Below are positions 13,630-20,891 of a DNA stretch of 43,423 bases, piece after piece. The stretch is taken from the IMG/VR virus record IMGVR_UViG_3300008266_000263, positions 1 to 43,423 of that record; one strand, written 5' to 3'. Each line of letters opens with the position of its first letter. Position 1 is the first letter of the stretch. The DNA comes from a virus. The notes below the pieces were generated by a model. That model saw only the letters and a program-made list of their open reading frames with translations, was not told the DNA's origin and did not search any database. The translations under genes were made by a program, and so were the position numbers.

Positions 13630-13643
13630 GTTGAAGAACCCTT
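13630..13643 (+). repeat. Right arm of inverted repeat, followed by T-run
   Basis: GTTGAAGAACCCTT, complementary to 13240-13253 with one mismatch, and followed by a run of T (13642-13648). It could act as a terminator-like or mRNA-end pairing element. Confidence 0.4.
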
Positions 13644-13658
13644 TTTTTATCTATCACC

Positions 13659-13808
13659 ATGAATAAGAATTTTGAATTTGCTAAAAAAAAGCAAAGAGAA
13701 TCAGCTAAGGAACAAGGATTTTATGATGGACGTTTTAAAACCAAAATGATTCCTGTTAAGAAAAAAGACAAATACAAAAAGAAATTTGATACAGATTTAG
13801 AAGAATAG
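13659..13808 (+). CDS. Small lysine-rich protein
   Basis: A 49-residue, very basic protein: MNKNFEFAKKKQRESAKEQG, then FYDGRFKTKMIPVKKKDKYK and an acidic end DTDLEE. No family is recognised. Similar short lysine-rich proteins in phages may bind nucleic acid or ribosomes. It ends just before a terminator, and it lies 37 bases after the coiled-coil gene, probably on the same transcript. Confidence 0.5.
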   Translation: MNKNFEFAKKKQRESAKEQGFYDGRFKTKMIPVKKKDKYKKKFDTDLEE

Positions 13809-13815
13809 TTTTTTT

Positions 13816-13838
13816 ACCTATTATTTATAGGTTTTTTT
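13816..13838 (+). terminator. Intrinsic terminator
   Basis: ACCTAT-TATTT-ATAGGT, a 6-bp stem with a 5-base loop followed by T7. It is AT-rich and moderate in strength, and closes the unit 13271-13808. Confidence 0.7.
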
Positions 13839-13871
13839 ATATTATGGGTGTTTGGAGAAATCTAGATACCC

Positions 13872-13881
13872 ATATTTATTG
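13872..13881 (+). promoter_or_regulatory. Late-type promoter motif variant
   Basis: ATATTTATTG, 3 bases before the ATG at 13885 and shortly after a terminator. This placement decides the start of the next gene at 13885 rather than the TTG at 13852. Confidence 0.45.
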
Positions 13882-13884
13882 TTG

Positions 13885-14298
13885 ATGAATATTGAACAAA
13901 TTTTTGAACTATTTTCCTCTAATGAGGACTCTGCCGACTCTACTTATATGAGTTTCGACCAGCATCCTTATTATAATATAGGAATGTTTAAAAAATTAAT
14001 ATTAAATAATACCAATTACAATTATAATCTTTCCTTATCTCTCCATAAACAAAATCCTGATTGGAGTGTTGATGATATACTTGATTTAGGAGAAAATATA
14101 TTATTTAACAGAGCTTATTCTTATATAAGTCAATTTGATATAGAAAACTCACTACATAAGGAAATATTAGATACATTTGCTGATCATATTTTACTAAAGT
14201 GTTTAGAAATTACTATTAAACACTATGAAGCATCAGAAGAATACGAAAAATGTGCTTTCCTAAATAGAATTAAATTACAGGTAGTAGAATTTTTATAG
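13885..14298 (+). CDS. Hypothetical helical protein
   Basis: 137 residues starting MNIEQIFELFSSNEDSADST. The frame is open to a TTG at 13852, but the terminator and late-type motif between them favour the ATG at 13885. The protein is acidic and mostly helical, with SLHKQNPDWSVDDILDLGEN in the centre and a final segment (CLEITIKHYEASEEYEKCAF) like an anti-sigma or small adaptor helix bundle. No named motif. It converges on the minus-strand gene at 14393. Confidence 0.6.
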   Translation: MNIEQIFELFSSNEDSADSTYMSFDQHPYYNIGMFKKLILNNTNYNYNLSLSLHKQNPDWSVDDILDLGENILFNRAYSYISQFDIENSLHKEILDTFADHILLKCLEITIKHYEASEEYEKCAFLNRIKLQVVEFL

Positions 14299-14301
14299 AA
14301 T

Positions 14302-14323
14302 CGCATGTATTTATATCGATGCG
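14302..14323. terminator. Possible hairpin between convergent genes
   Basis: CGCAT (14302-14306) pairs with ATGCG (14319-14323) across a 12-base loop. The stem is short and lacks a clear T-run, so it is only a possible terminator for one or both convergent genes. Confidence 0.25.
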
Positions 14324-14347
14324 TTCATTGAAATTTCATTAAAAATC

Positions 14348-14378
14348 GATTATAAACAATTATAGACGGATTATAAAC
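14348..14378. repeat. Three near-tandem GATTATAAAC repeats
   Basis: GATTATAAAC at 14348-14357, AATTATAGAC at 14358-14367 and GATTATAAAC at 14369-14378. The units are 10 and 11 bases apart, so they lie on the same face of the helix. They sit in the 94-base gap between two convergent genes, where a promoter is not expected. Confidence 0.55.
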
Positions 14379-14392
14379 GAAGTAAAATTAAT

Positions 14393-14920
14393 CTATCGCC
14401 AATTATTATACTTATTTATCCAACGATTTAAATATTGCTTATCTTTTATAGGTAAGACATAAGTATTTTCAGTAACATAGTTTTGTACTTTTATACTATC
14501 CATTGGGTAATCTCTTAATAATGAGTTTTGTCTTTTAGATAAATTAAATATAGCTAATATTTTACAACTCATTCGTTTTACACTTCCTATTTTAACTGAG
14601 TCTTGATTAGTTAAATAAAAAGTTACTATCGTAGAATCTGAACAGTATGTTTTTAGTGGTTCACCTTTTCTAAATTCAATTGGTTTAGCCATTTTATCTT
14701 GATAATAAAGTTTAAATGCCATTATAAATTCATATTTTGGAATTTCTAAATTATCTACTATGGGTTGTAGTATAAAACTAGAATCAGGAGTAATAACTAA
14801 AGCTGGAGGTTGTGAAAGTTCTATTTTAGATTCAGTAGTAGAATTATCTCTATCATAGTCTAATAAAAGACTTATGGAAAACATTAATAAAAATACGGAT
14901 ATAGAGAATCTAAGTTTCAT
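14393..14920 (-). CDS. Secreted or membrane-anchored hypothetical protein, minus strand
   Basis: 175 residues, read from 14920. The N-terminus (MKLRFSISVFLLMFSISLLL) is a signal anchor or signal peptide; the rest is a soluble domain with QPPALVITPDSSFILQPIVD, YYQDKMAKPIEFRKGEPLK, and a Trp-containing end (RWINKYNNWR). A C residue pair is present (YCSDSTI, MSCKILA) and could form a disulfide in the periplasm. It is one of only two minus-strand genes. A perfect late-type motif lies 6 bases upstream on the minus strand. Function unknown; export to the envelope is likely. Confidence 0.7.
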   Translation of the reverse strand: MKLRFSISVFLLMFSISLLLDYDRDNSTTESKIELSQPPALVITPDSSFILQPIVDNLEIPKYEFIMAFKLYYQDKMAKPIEFRKGEPLKTYCSDSTIVTFYLTNQDSVKIGSVKRMSCKILAIFNLSKRQNSLLRDYPMDSIKVQNYVTENTYVLPIKDKQYLNRWINKYNNWR

Positions 14921-14926
14921 TTTTTA

Positions 14927-14936
14927 TTATAAATAT
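14927..14936 (-). promoter_or_regulatory. Late-type promoter motif on the minus strand
   Basis: The minus strand reads ATATTTATAA, 6 bases before the ATG at 14920. A motif that reverses together with its gene is strong support for a directional promoter. Confidence 0.6.
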
Positions 14937-15015
14937 GATTTCTTTCAACTTAGTTTGGAATTTTTATCAAGATGCAGTATATTGGAACCACAGGGATTTT
15001 GAAATAAGGGAATGA
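14935..15015 (+). CDS. Possible 26-residue peptide
   Basis: MISFNLVWNFYQDAVYWNHR followed by DFEIRE, in the gap between the minus-strand gene and 15061. The aromatic-rich WNHRDFE segment recalls the IWKDRDWD part of the protein at 5964, so it might be a short relative or remnant. No clear promoter belongs to it. Low confidence. Confidence 0.3.
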   Translation: MISFNLVWNFYQDAVYWNHRDFEIRE

Positions 15016-15060
15016 GAAAATGAACGAATTAAACGTAATATAAATATTAAAAAACGAATT

Positions 15061-15261
15061 ATGAGAAACAGAGAATTATTTTTAAATAAATTAGATACAT
15101 TGGAATCTAATATGAACAAGTTACAATTTATGGTTAACCGACAGTCTCCTGTAGAGGATTTTCTTTCAACAGTGGAAAACTCAAGAGATATTCTAGAGCA
15201 ACTAAAATCATTTATAGCTCAACAACCATTTTCACCTGAGGAAATTAATACTACTCGATAA
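15061..15261 (+). CDS. Small coiled-coil protein
   Basis: 66 residues. MRNRELFLNKLDTLESNMNK, then LQFMVNRQSPVEDFLSTVEN reads as two helices of a short coiled coil. I have the impression that similar N-terminal sequences precede HD-domain and late sigma genes in other T4-like environmental phages, which would make it part of the core gene set. It starts the cluster 15061-17038 and ends 1 base before the HD gene. Role unknown; a small adaptor or assembly factor is possible. Confidence 0.65.
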   Translation: MRNRELFLNKLDTLESNMNKLQFMVNRQSPVEDFLSTVENSRDILEQLKSFIAQQPFSPEEINTTR

Positions 15262-15262
15262 T

Positions 15263-16030
15263 ATGATTTTAACAGCCGAACAAATTCAACAAAATTGGAT
15301 TGATTTAGAAGAAACAATTAAAGCATATATTAGTGAACCACGTCGTTCCAAATTGCTTGATTTCTATTCTCAATACTCAGAACGTATTATGTTGATGCCA
15401 GCAGCACATAAAAAAGAATATCATAATGCATTCCCCGGGGGGTATGTAGAACATGTTCTTCGTGTTGTTGATTGTGCACTTAAATTACATAATATTTGGG
15501 AGGAAATGGGGGCAGATATATCCACTTATACTAAAGAAGAATTAGTATTCTCAGCATTAAATCATGATTTGGGTAAAATGGGTACAGAAACAGAAGAATC
15601 ATATATCCCCCAGACTGATCAATGGCGTCGAGATAAATTAGGTGAAGATTATATGTTCAATAATAAGGTTCCATTTGCCTCAGTACCTGATCGTGGTTTA
15701 TTTCTACTCCAGTCATATGGTGTTCAATACACATTTAATGAAATGATCGCTATTCAGACACATGATGGTTTATATGATGAAGGTAATAAAAAGTACTTGA
15801 TGTCTTATATGCCTGAACAAAAACCACGTACATGTTTACCATTTGTTGTACATCAAGCCGATTTAATGGCAGCACGTATTGAGTTTGAACGTGAATGGAA
15901 CCCAGTATTTCAAGGTAAAAAACCATCTGCAAAAGAAGTAGCAACCACTCAGAAAAAAATTCCAGTACAAGGAAGAGCATTACAAACTGTAAAAAGTAAT
16001 TCATTAAAAGGTTTAATTGACAGTTTATGA
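15263..16030 (+). CDS. HD-domain phosphohydrolase
   Basis: 255 residues with the full HD-superfamily metal set: H64 in GGYVEHVLRV, H101-D102 in SALNHDLGKMG, H167-D168 in IQTHDGLYD, and D200 in VVHQADLMAARIE. Enzymes of this type hydrolyse nucleotides or phosphate esters, such as dNMP or dNTP species, or cyclic nucleotides. An HD protein at this place next to the late sigma gene is typical of T4-like environmental phages. Its likely job is nucleotide pool management or destruction of a signalling nucleotide; the substrate cannot be read from sequence. Its stop overlaps the next start (ATGA at 16027). Confidence 0.85.
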   Translation: MILTAEQIQQNWIDLEETIKAYISEPRRSKLLDFYSQYSERIMLMPAAHKKEYHNAFPGGYVEHVLRVVDCALKLHNIWEEMGADISTYTKEELVFSALNHDLGKMGTETEESYIPQTDQWRRDKLGEDYMFNNKVPFASVPDRGLFLLQSYGVQYTFNEMIAIQTHDGLYDEGNKKYLMSYMPEQKPRTCLPFVVHQADLMAARIEFEREWNPVFQGKKPSAKEVATTQKKIPVQGRALQTVKSNSLKGLIDSL

Positions 16031-16290
16031 TAACTACTATTATTATTTTATCATTATTAACCTCAGTTTTAGCATTTACTACTTTGAATCTTCTAAAAAA
16101 AGTAGAAAAATATGAAGATTCTCAAGAAAAATATCAAAAATCATATAACAATTTAACCAAACTTATTAAAGTTGCCGAAGTAAAAATGAAAGAATTAGAT
16201 ACAAAAGGTACATTTAGTGGTGATGATGAAATTGGTTGGTTTTTTAATTATTTAAAGGAAGTGCAAAGTGAGATAAAAAAGACTTTATGA
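16027..16290 (+). CDS. Small membrane-anchored protein with DDEIGWFF motif
   Basis: 87 residues. An N-terminal membrane helix (MITTIIILSLLTSVLAFTTL), a coiled-coil region (LLKKVEKYEDSQEKYQKSYN), and a conserved-looking C-terminal segment TKGTFSGDDEIGWFFNYLKE. The GxFxxDDEIGWFF signature recurs in small proteins of many T4-like phages near replication and late genes. Function is not known. It is coupled to the HD gene and ends 4 bases before the late sigma factor. Confidence 0.75.
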   Translation: MITTIIILSLLTSVLAFTTLNLLKKVEKYEDSQEKYQKSYNNLTKLIKVAEVKMKELDTKGTFSGDDEIGWFFNYLKEVQSEIKKTL

Positions 16291-16294
16291 TTTT

Positions 16295-17038
16295 ATGGAG
16301 AATATGGTGATTCCAAAATCATCTTCTAAAAAAAACTATTTTACCAAAGATACCGAAGATGCAATAGTTCAATATAATAACTCAATCGATCCAGAGGAAA
16401 GAGGTAGATTATTTAGAGATCAAATTCATTATGCTTTTTATAAATTAGCGGAGAATTTAATTCATACCTTTAAGTTTTATTATACAGAGGTTGAAAATTT
16501 AGAAGATTTAAAACATGAAATAGTTTCTTTATTAGTAGAGGAAAAGATTCATAAATTTGACCCTTCCAAAGGTGCTAAGGCTTATTCTTATTTTGGTACA
16601 ATAGTTAAAAATTGGCTTATTGTATATAACGATAAGAACTATAAAAAGAAAGTAGATAAAGCACCTATCGAAGATGTTAAATCTAATGAGTCTTTTTCTT
16701 ATTCTTTAGAAGATCAAAAATATAGTGGGGACAAATTATCTAAATTTATCGATCAATATGTAGATTATTGTACTAATAATATTTATGAATTATTTCCGTT
16801 AGATAGATATACTACCCCTTCTGATGAAAATGCTAAAATAGCAGATGCAATATTAGAGTTATTTAGAAAAAGAGAATATTTAGATGTATTTAATAAAAAA
16901 GCTCTTTACATTTATATTAGGGAAATGATAGATGTTAAAACTCCTAAAATTACTAGAGTTGCAAATAAATTAAATGAAATATTTAAGAAAAATTATATAT
17001 TTTATTTAGAAAATGGTTATATAGACTTTAATCATTGA
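16295..17038 (+). CDS. Late transcription sigma factor, gp55-like
   Basis: 247 residues. Residues about 33-110 match sigma-70 region 2: RDQIHYAFYKLAENLIHTFK, a helix LEDLKHEIVSLLVEEKIHKF, and the highly typical DPSKGAKAYSYFGTIVKNWL. T4 gp55 is a reduced sigma factor that has region 2 and directs RNA polymerase to late promoters with only a -10 element; this protein has the same size range. The rest of the chain is basic and lacks a clear region 4, as in gp55. It most likely recognises the ATATTTATAA motif in this genome. It precedes the structural genes, which start with such a motif at 17040. Confidence 0.82.
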   Translation: MENMVIPKSSSKKNYFTKDTEDAIVQYNNSIDPEERGRLFRDQIHYAFYKLAENLIHTFKFYYTEVENLEDLKHEIVSLLVEEKIHKFDPSKGAKAYSYFGTIVKNWLIVYNDKNYKKKVDKAPIEDVKSNESFSYSLEDQKYSGDKLSKFIDQYVDYCTNNIYELFPLDRYTTPSDENAKIADAILELFRKREYLDVFNKKALYIYIREMIDVKTPKITRVANKLNEIFKKNYIFYLENGYIDFNH

Positions 17039-17039
17039 T

Positions 17040-17049
17040 ATATTTATAA
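17040..17049 (+). promoter_or_regulatory. Late-type promoter motif before the structural module
   Basis: Exact ATATTTATAA, 4 bases before the ATG at 17054, overlapping the stop region of the sigma gene. With TATATTTATAACAAA the ATG itself would be at or near +1, implying a leaderless mRNA. Confidence 0.6.
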
Positions 17050-17053
17050 CAAA

Positions 17054-17404
17054 ATGGATTCTTTAGACATAAAAGTATTTGGTAAAAAAACATTTTCCAA
17101 TATTTTAGAAGAAATATATAATAATCAAAAGAAAAAAGAGGCTCAAATATCTGCTTTAATAGCAGAATTAAAACCTCTTATTGGTGATATAGGAGACGCC
17201 ACATTAATTGTTCCTCTTATTAAAGAATATCTTGAAATAGGGGTTAAAAATGATGAACAATTAATTAAAATGGCTACTATTATACAAAGAGTTATGCAAT
17301 CATCTACTACTACTGGTAGTGATTTTTCTATATCTGATGAAGAAAAAGCCCAATTATTAGCAGAAATTGATAAGATAAATAAATCTAATTCTGAGGAAAA
17401 ATAA
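17054..17404 (+). CDS. Small helical protein at head of baseplate operon
   Basis: 116 residues, almost all helical: KTFSNILEEIYNNQKKKEAQ, ISALIAELKPLIGDIGDATL, a leucine-rich middle and an acidic end ISDEEKAQLLAEIDKI. A protein of this kind begins the baseplate gene set in related environmental T4-like phages. It could be a virion component or assembly chaperone. Its TAA overlaps the start of the hub-like gene by one base (TAATG). Confidence 0.65.
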   Translation: MDSLDIKVFGKKTFSNILEEIYNNQKKKEAQISALIAELKPLIGDIGDATLIVPLIKEYLEIGVKNDEQLIKMATIIQRVMQSSTTTGSDFSISDEEKAQLLAEIDKINKSNSEEK

Positions 17405-19386
17405 TGAGTGTACTTAAACCTAATTCTAAAGTAGGTCAATTTTTATCTGTAACAGGTTTATCTGATTTGATAACTCCTGTTAGAGTTAAAAGTATTGTTT
17501 TAGATGAAAGTCATCCTCGTTTTAAAGAATTAGGAGGGTGGAATGCTTTAGGAGTAATTGAATTTGATTCTATAACTAAATCATCTAATTCAAACCAAAA
17601 TCTTTCTACAGCTACTCCATTACTATCAAATATAAAAATTTATCCTTTAATTAATGAATTAGTTTATTTATTATCTCTTCCTAGTTCAAATATTGGGAAA
17701 GCTACCTCATATACAGAAAACTATTATATTAATATAATTGGATTATGGAATCATCCTCATCATAATGGATTTCCTCAAAACCCTAATACTTTAGATCCAA
17801 ATTCTAAAAGAGATTATGAATCGACTTCTGCAGGTGATGTTAGACGAATAAAAGATACTTCTACAGAAATATTTTTAGGAAATACTTTTAAAGAAAGATC
17901 AAATATACATCCTTTATTACCTTTTGAAGGAGATATAATCTATGAAGGTAGATGGGGTAATTCAATTCGTTTAGGTAGTACAGTAAAAGGAACTACTAAT
18001 AATTGGTCTACAACAGGTGAAGACGGAGATCCTATTATTATAATTAGAAATGGACAAGGTAAACAAACAGACGAAGGTTGGATACCTATAACTGAAAATA
18101 TAAACAATGATGATACCTCTGTTTATATAACCAGTACTCAAAATATTCCTTTAAATGCTTCTTCTATTTCATATGAGAGTTACCAACAAAAACCAACTGA
18201 CCCAAAATCATACTCAGGAAAACAAATTATTTTAAATTCTGGTAGATTAGCATTTAATTCTAATACTGATCATATATTATTAAGTTCAGCTAAATCTGTT
18301 AATTTAAATTCATTAGAATCAATAAATATTGATACTAAAGATGCTATTATACAAACATCTGGTAAAATATATTTAGCTGATAAAAATGCTTCTCAACAAG
18401 TTTTATTAGGCAATAAAACAGTTGATTTTTTAAAAGATTTATTAATTTCTTTAAATAAAGTAGCAACTGCATTAATAGCTCTAGCAGAAATACTTCCTCC
18501 AACCCCACAAGTAGGAGTTAATACCTCAGCCGCAGAATTAAATGCTACCATTAGTAGATTGCTTTCTCAAACTAATAATTTATTATCCAAAGATGTATAT
18601 ATAAAAGACAATGGAGCATCTCTATTTTTATCACCTAATTCAGAAAATTTATCACCTCAAACTGAAGAGTTAATTAAAAATCAAGTAACTAGTTCTACCC
18701 AAACATCTTCGGAAGGAATAACATGGGATGATTTTAATTATAATTCAATAATATCTGAAGGAGGATCACAAATTAGAAGAGGAGATTCTTTTATAGAAGA
18801 TGAAGATCCAAGACCCCCACTTATAAATTATGATGTAGTATTCGTTGGAGGATTAGATGGTAAAGGATATAAAGATATAGTAACCCAAAGTAAAATTTTT
18901 ACTAGAAATATTAATAATAATGTTAATATAAGAACTTACAGTTATACACAAGAAATTGAATATTTAACTTTTATCAAAAATAATCCAAATGTTTATGTTG
19001 TAGTGTTTAGTAAATCTTGTGAATCTTCTGTAAAAATTGCTCAAATTCCAGGTTTTGATAAAAATAAATTATTTATTGTTGAACCTTATACAACAGATGG
19101 TGGAAAAACAACTAAAACAATACAAGATGCAGTAGCAATAGGGGTTCCCGCAAAAAATGTTTATGTTGGATGGGGTATAGGTACAGGACTTATTTCATCT
19201 AAAACAAATCCTTCTATAAAAGTACCTGTTGTAGAAGGTGCTACACCAACAAATTGTGGATTACCTGGATTAATAGGAAGTGATGTTAAATCACATTGGT
19301 GTGCTTTGTTAGTTATTGGTGAAAAAATAAATGATTTATTTAAATCAAAACCCCAAATTGGATTCCCTGATATAATTGATAGATAA
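17404..19386 (+). CDS. Baseplate hub/spike-like protein with extra C-terminal hydrolase-like domain
   Basis: 660 residues. The first 260 residues look like a gp5-like hub: an OB-fold-like N-terminus (SVLKPNSKVGQFLSVTGLSD, then FKELGGWNALGVIEFDSI) and GRWGNSIRLGS. Residues about 275-330 are a beta-helix-like spike (GRLAFNSNTDHILLSSAKSV, NLNSLESINIDTKDAIIQTS). From about residue 474 a separate alpha/beta domain follows (DVVFVGGLDGKGYKDIVTQS), with a VVFSKSCESS turn near 535 and DVKSHWCAL near 629 that could supply a Ser and a His of a hydrolase. T4 gp5 has a lysozyme domain; here the enzyme may be replaced by this C-terminal one, by inference. Confidence 0.72.
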   Translation: MSVLKPNSKVGQFLSVTGLSDLITPVRVKSIVLDESHPRFKELGGWNALGVIEFDSITKSSNSNQNLSTATPLLSNIKIYPLINELVYLLSLPSSNIGKATSYTENYYINIIGLWNHPHHNGFPQNPNTLDPNSKRDYESTSAGDVRRIKDTSTEIFLGNTFKERSNIHPLLPFEGDIIYEGRWGNSIRLGSTVKGTTNNWSTTGEDGDPIIIIRNGQGKQTDEGWIPITENINNDDTSVYITSTQNIPLNASSISYESYQQKPTDPKSYSGKQIILNSGRLAFNSNTDHILLSSAKSVNLNSLESINIDTKDAIIQTSGKIYLADKNASQQVLLGNKTVDFLKDLLISLNKVATALIALAEILPPTPQVGVNTSAAELNATISRLLSQTNNLLSKDVYIKDNGASLFLSPNSENLSPQTEELIKNQVTSSTQTSSEGITWDDFNYNSIISEGGSQIRRGDSFIEDEDPRPPLINYDVVFVGGLDGKGYKDIVTQSKIFTRNINNNVNIRTYSYTQEIEYLTFIKNNPNVYVVVFSKSCESSVKIAQIPGFDKNKLFIVEPYTTDGGKTTKTIQDAVAIGVPAKNVYVGWGIGTGLISSKTNPSIKVPVVEGATPTNCGLPGLIGSDVKSHWCALLVIGEKINDLFKSKPQIGFPDIIDR

Positions 19387-19399
19387 AAAATAAAAAAAT

Positions 19400-20878
19400 A
19401 TGCCTCCATACCCTCCAGTACTTATATGGAATTCAAAACTTTTTACATTTCCTACAGGTAAATATCAATGGGAAAATTTTACTAATGAACAAAGAAAAAG
19501 TGTTAATGATGTTTTAAATCAAGTTAATACTTTTGTAGGATTATTAACCAGTGATTCTGATGTAAGTGTAGATAATCCTGTTATAATAGAAATACAAGGA
19601 TCAGAATCTAATATACCTGCTACTAATTATCCATTTGTTAAAGATACTCCTGAAGAAGAATTATTTACTAAACCATTAGCTGGACTAAGATCAGCAATGA
19701 TTAATAATAGAATTAGAGCAAATTATTCAAATATAAATAATGGTATATCTTTAGGAAAAGTAAAAATTGATCTTTTAAATCCCAAAGGTGGAACAGTAGA
19801 ATTTGATAAAACAAAATATGATGATGGAGAAGGTGATCCAAAATATGTAAAATCATTGACAGATGAACAATATGTTGAAATTAAAATTTTTCTTCCAACT
19901 CCAACAGATCAAACAGTTATCTGTAATACTAATAATACAGCTTTTGCAAAAGATTATGTAACCCCTCCATCAAATTGTGTTGGTAGTTATGATTTTTATA
20001 GTTTTCCTGATAATTTTATATCAGGTGTTATGAGTTTTTCAATCAATAGTAATTTAATTCCTGATGCTTTTAAAATTCAATTTAGGGATGAAAATGGTTC
20101 TCCAACAAAAACAATTTTAATTCCTCCATATGTGTCTGTATATTATCTTTCTGAAGTTGATAGACCAAAATACGCGGATCAATTAGTTCCATCAAAAAAG
20201 ATAGATAAGGAGGAATATCTTCTAGAAAGAAATCCTTCTAATCCTTATAAAAAGATACTCAAAAGAGATGAAAGAGGTAATTTTATTGCAAATCCAAATT
20301 ATGGAAAACCAGAAAATCAACCAGATATAGATTCTATAAATAAAAGTTTTGAAACTTTTAAAACAATTTTTGTAAAAAGAATCAAAGAAATGGTAGAAGC
20401 ATATAATACTAGACCAAATTGTGAGTTATGGAAAAATGGAACAGGATGGACTACTATAATAGTTAGTTCTACTGTAAACCAAATGAAAACTCAGTTAAAA
20501 ACATATTATCCTAAATTTAGTTCTATTATAGATACTGATCCTTATTTTAATACTCTTCATTCTAAAATTCCTATATTTTTCTATGATAGAAGTGCTGATC
20601 TCAAATATTTTAAAGAAAAAAATTTATCAATAATACAATCAAATAATCTTTATATATATGATTTACAAAATACTACTAGTAGTGGAAATGTAAATTATGA
20701 TCTTGGAAATTTTAGTTTTTGGGTAAAAAAATTACCTAATGAAAGATTTATTGAGATTACTAGTTATGCTTTTACTAATAATACTAAATATAATCTTATA
20801 TCAAAATGTTACAATAAATCTACTAACGCTTCAGAAGTATTACCAATTGTAAAACAAAAACTACAATTAGATTTTTAA
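19400..20878 (+). CDS. Baseplate-associated structural protein, OmpA-like N-terminal part
   Basis: 492 residues, located between the hub-like gene and the small wedge genes. Residues about 50-170 have an OmpA-C-like pattern: NPVIIEIQGSESNIPATNYP, ELFTKPLAGLRSAMINNRIR, then EQYVEIKIFL, which would be a peptidoglycan-binding fold. The rest is unrecognised, with many Lys, Asn and Tyr, a long central loop region with a KRIKEMVEAYNTRPNCELW helix, and a beta-rich end. It may attach the baseplate to, or guide it through, the cell wall. The OmpA comparison is tentative. It starts 13 bases after the hub gene. Confidence 0.6.
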   Translation: MPPYPPVLIWNSKLFTFPTGKYQWENFTNEQRKSVNDVLNQVNTFVGLLTSDSDVSVDNPVIIEIQGSESNIPATNYPFVKDTPEEELFTKPLAGLRSAMINNRIRANYSNINNGISLGKVKIDLLNPKGGTVEFDKTKYDDGEGDPKYVKSLTDEQYVEIKIFLPTPTDQTVICNTNNTAFAKDYVTPPSNCVGSYDFYSFPDNFISGVMSFSINSNLIPDAFKIQFRDENGSPTKTILIPPYVSVYYLSEVDRPKYADQLVPSKKIDKEEYLLERNPSNPYKKILKRDERGNFIANPNYGKPENQPDIDSINKSFETFKTIFVKRIKEMVEAYNTRPNCELWKNGTGWTTIIVSSTVNQMKTQLKTYYPKFSSIIDTDPYFNTLHSKIPIFFYDRSADLKYFKEKNLSIIQSNNLYIYDLQNTTSSGNVNYDLGNFSFWVKKLPNERFIEITSYAFTNNTKYNLISKCYNKSTNASEVLPIVKQKLQLDF

Positions 20879-20891
20879 TTTATTATAAATA

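Noticed and set aside
17040-17049. T4 late promoter TATAAATA
   Set aside because: The gene-direction strand reads TATTTATA; TATAAATA is on the opposite strand, so it is not the T4 motif itself although function may be analogous.
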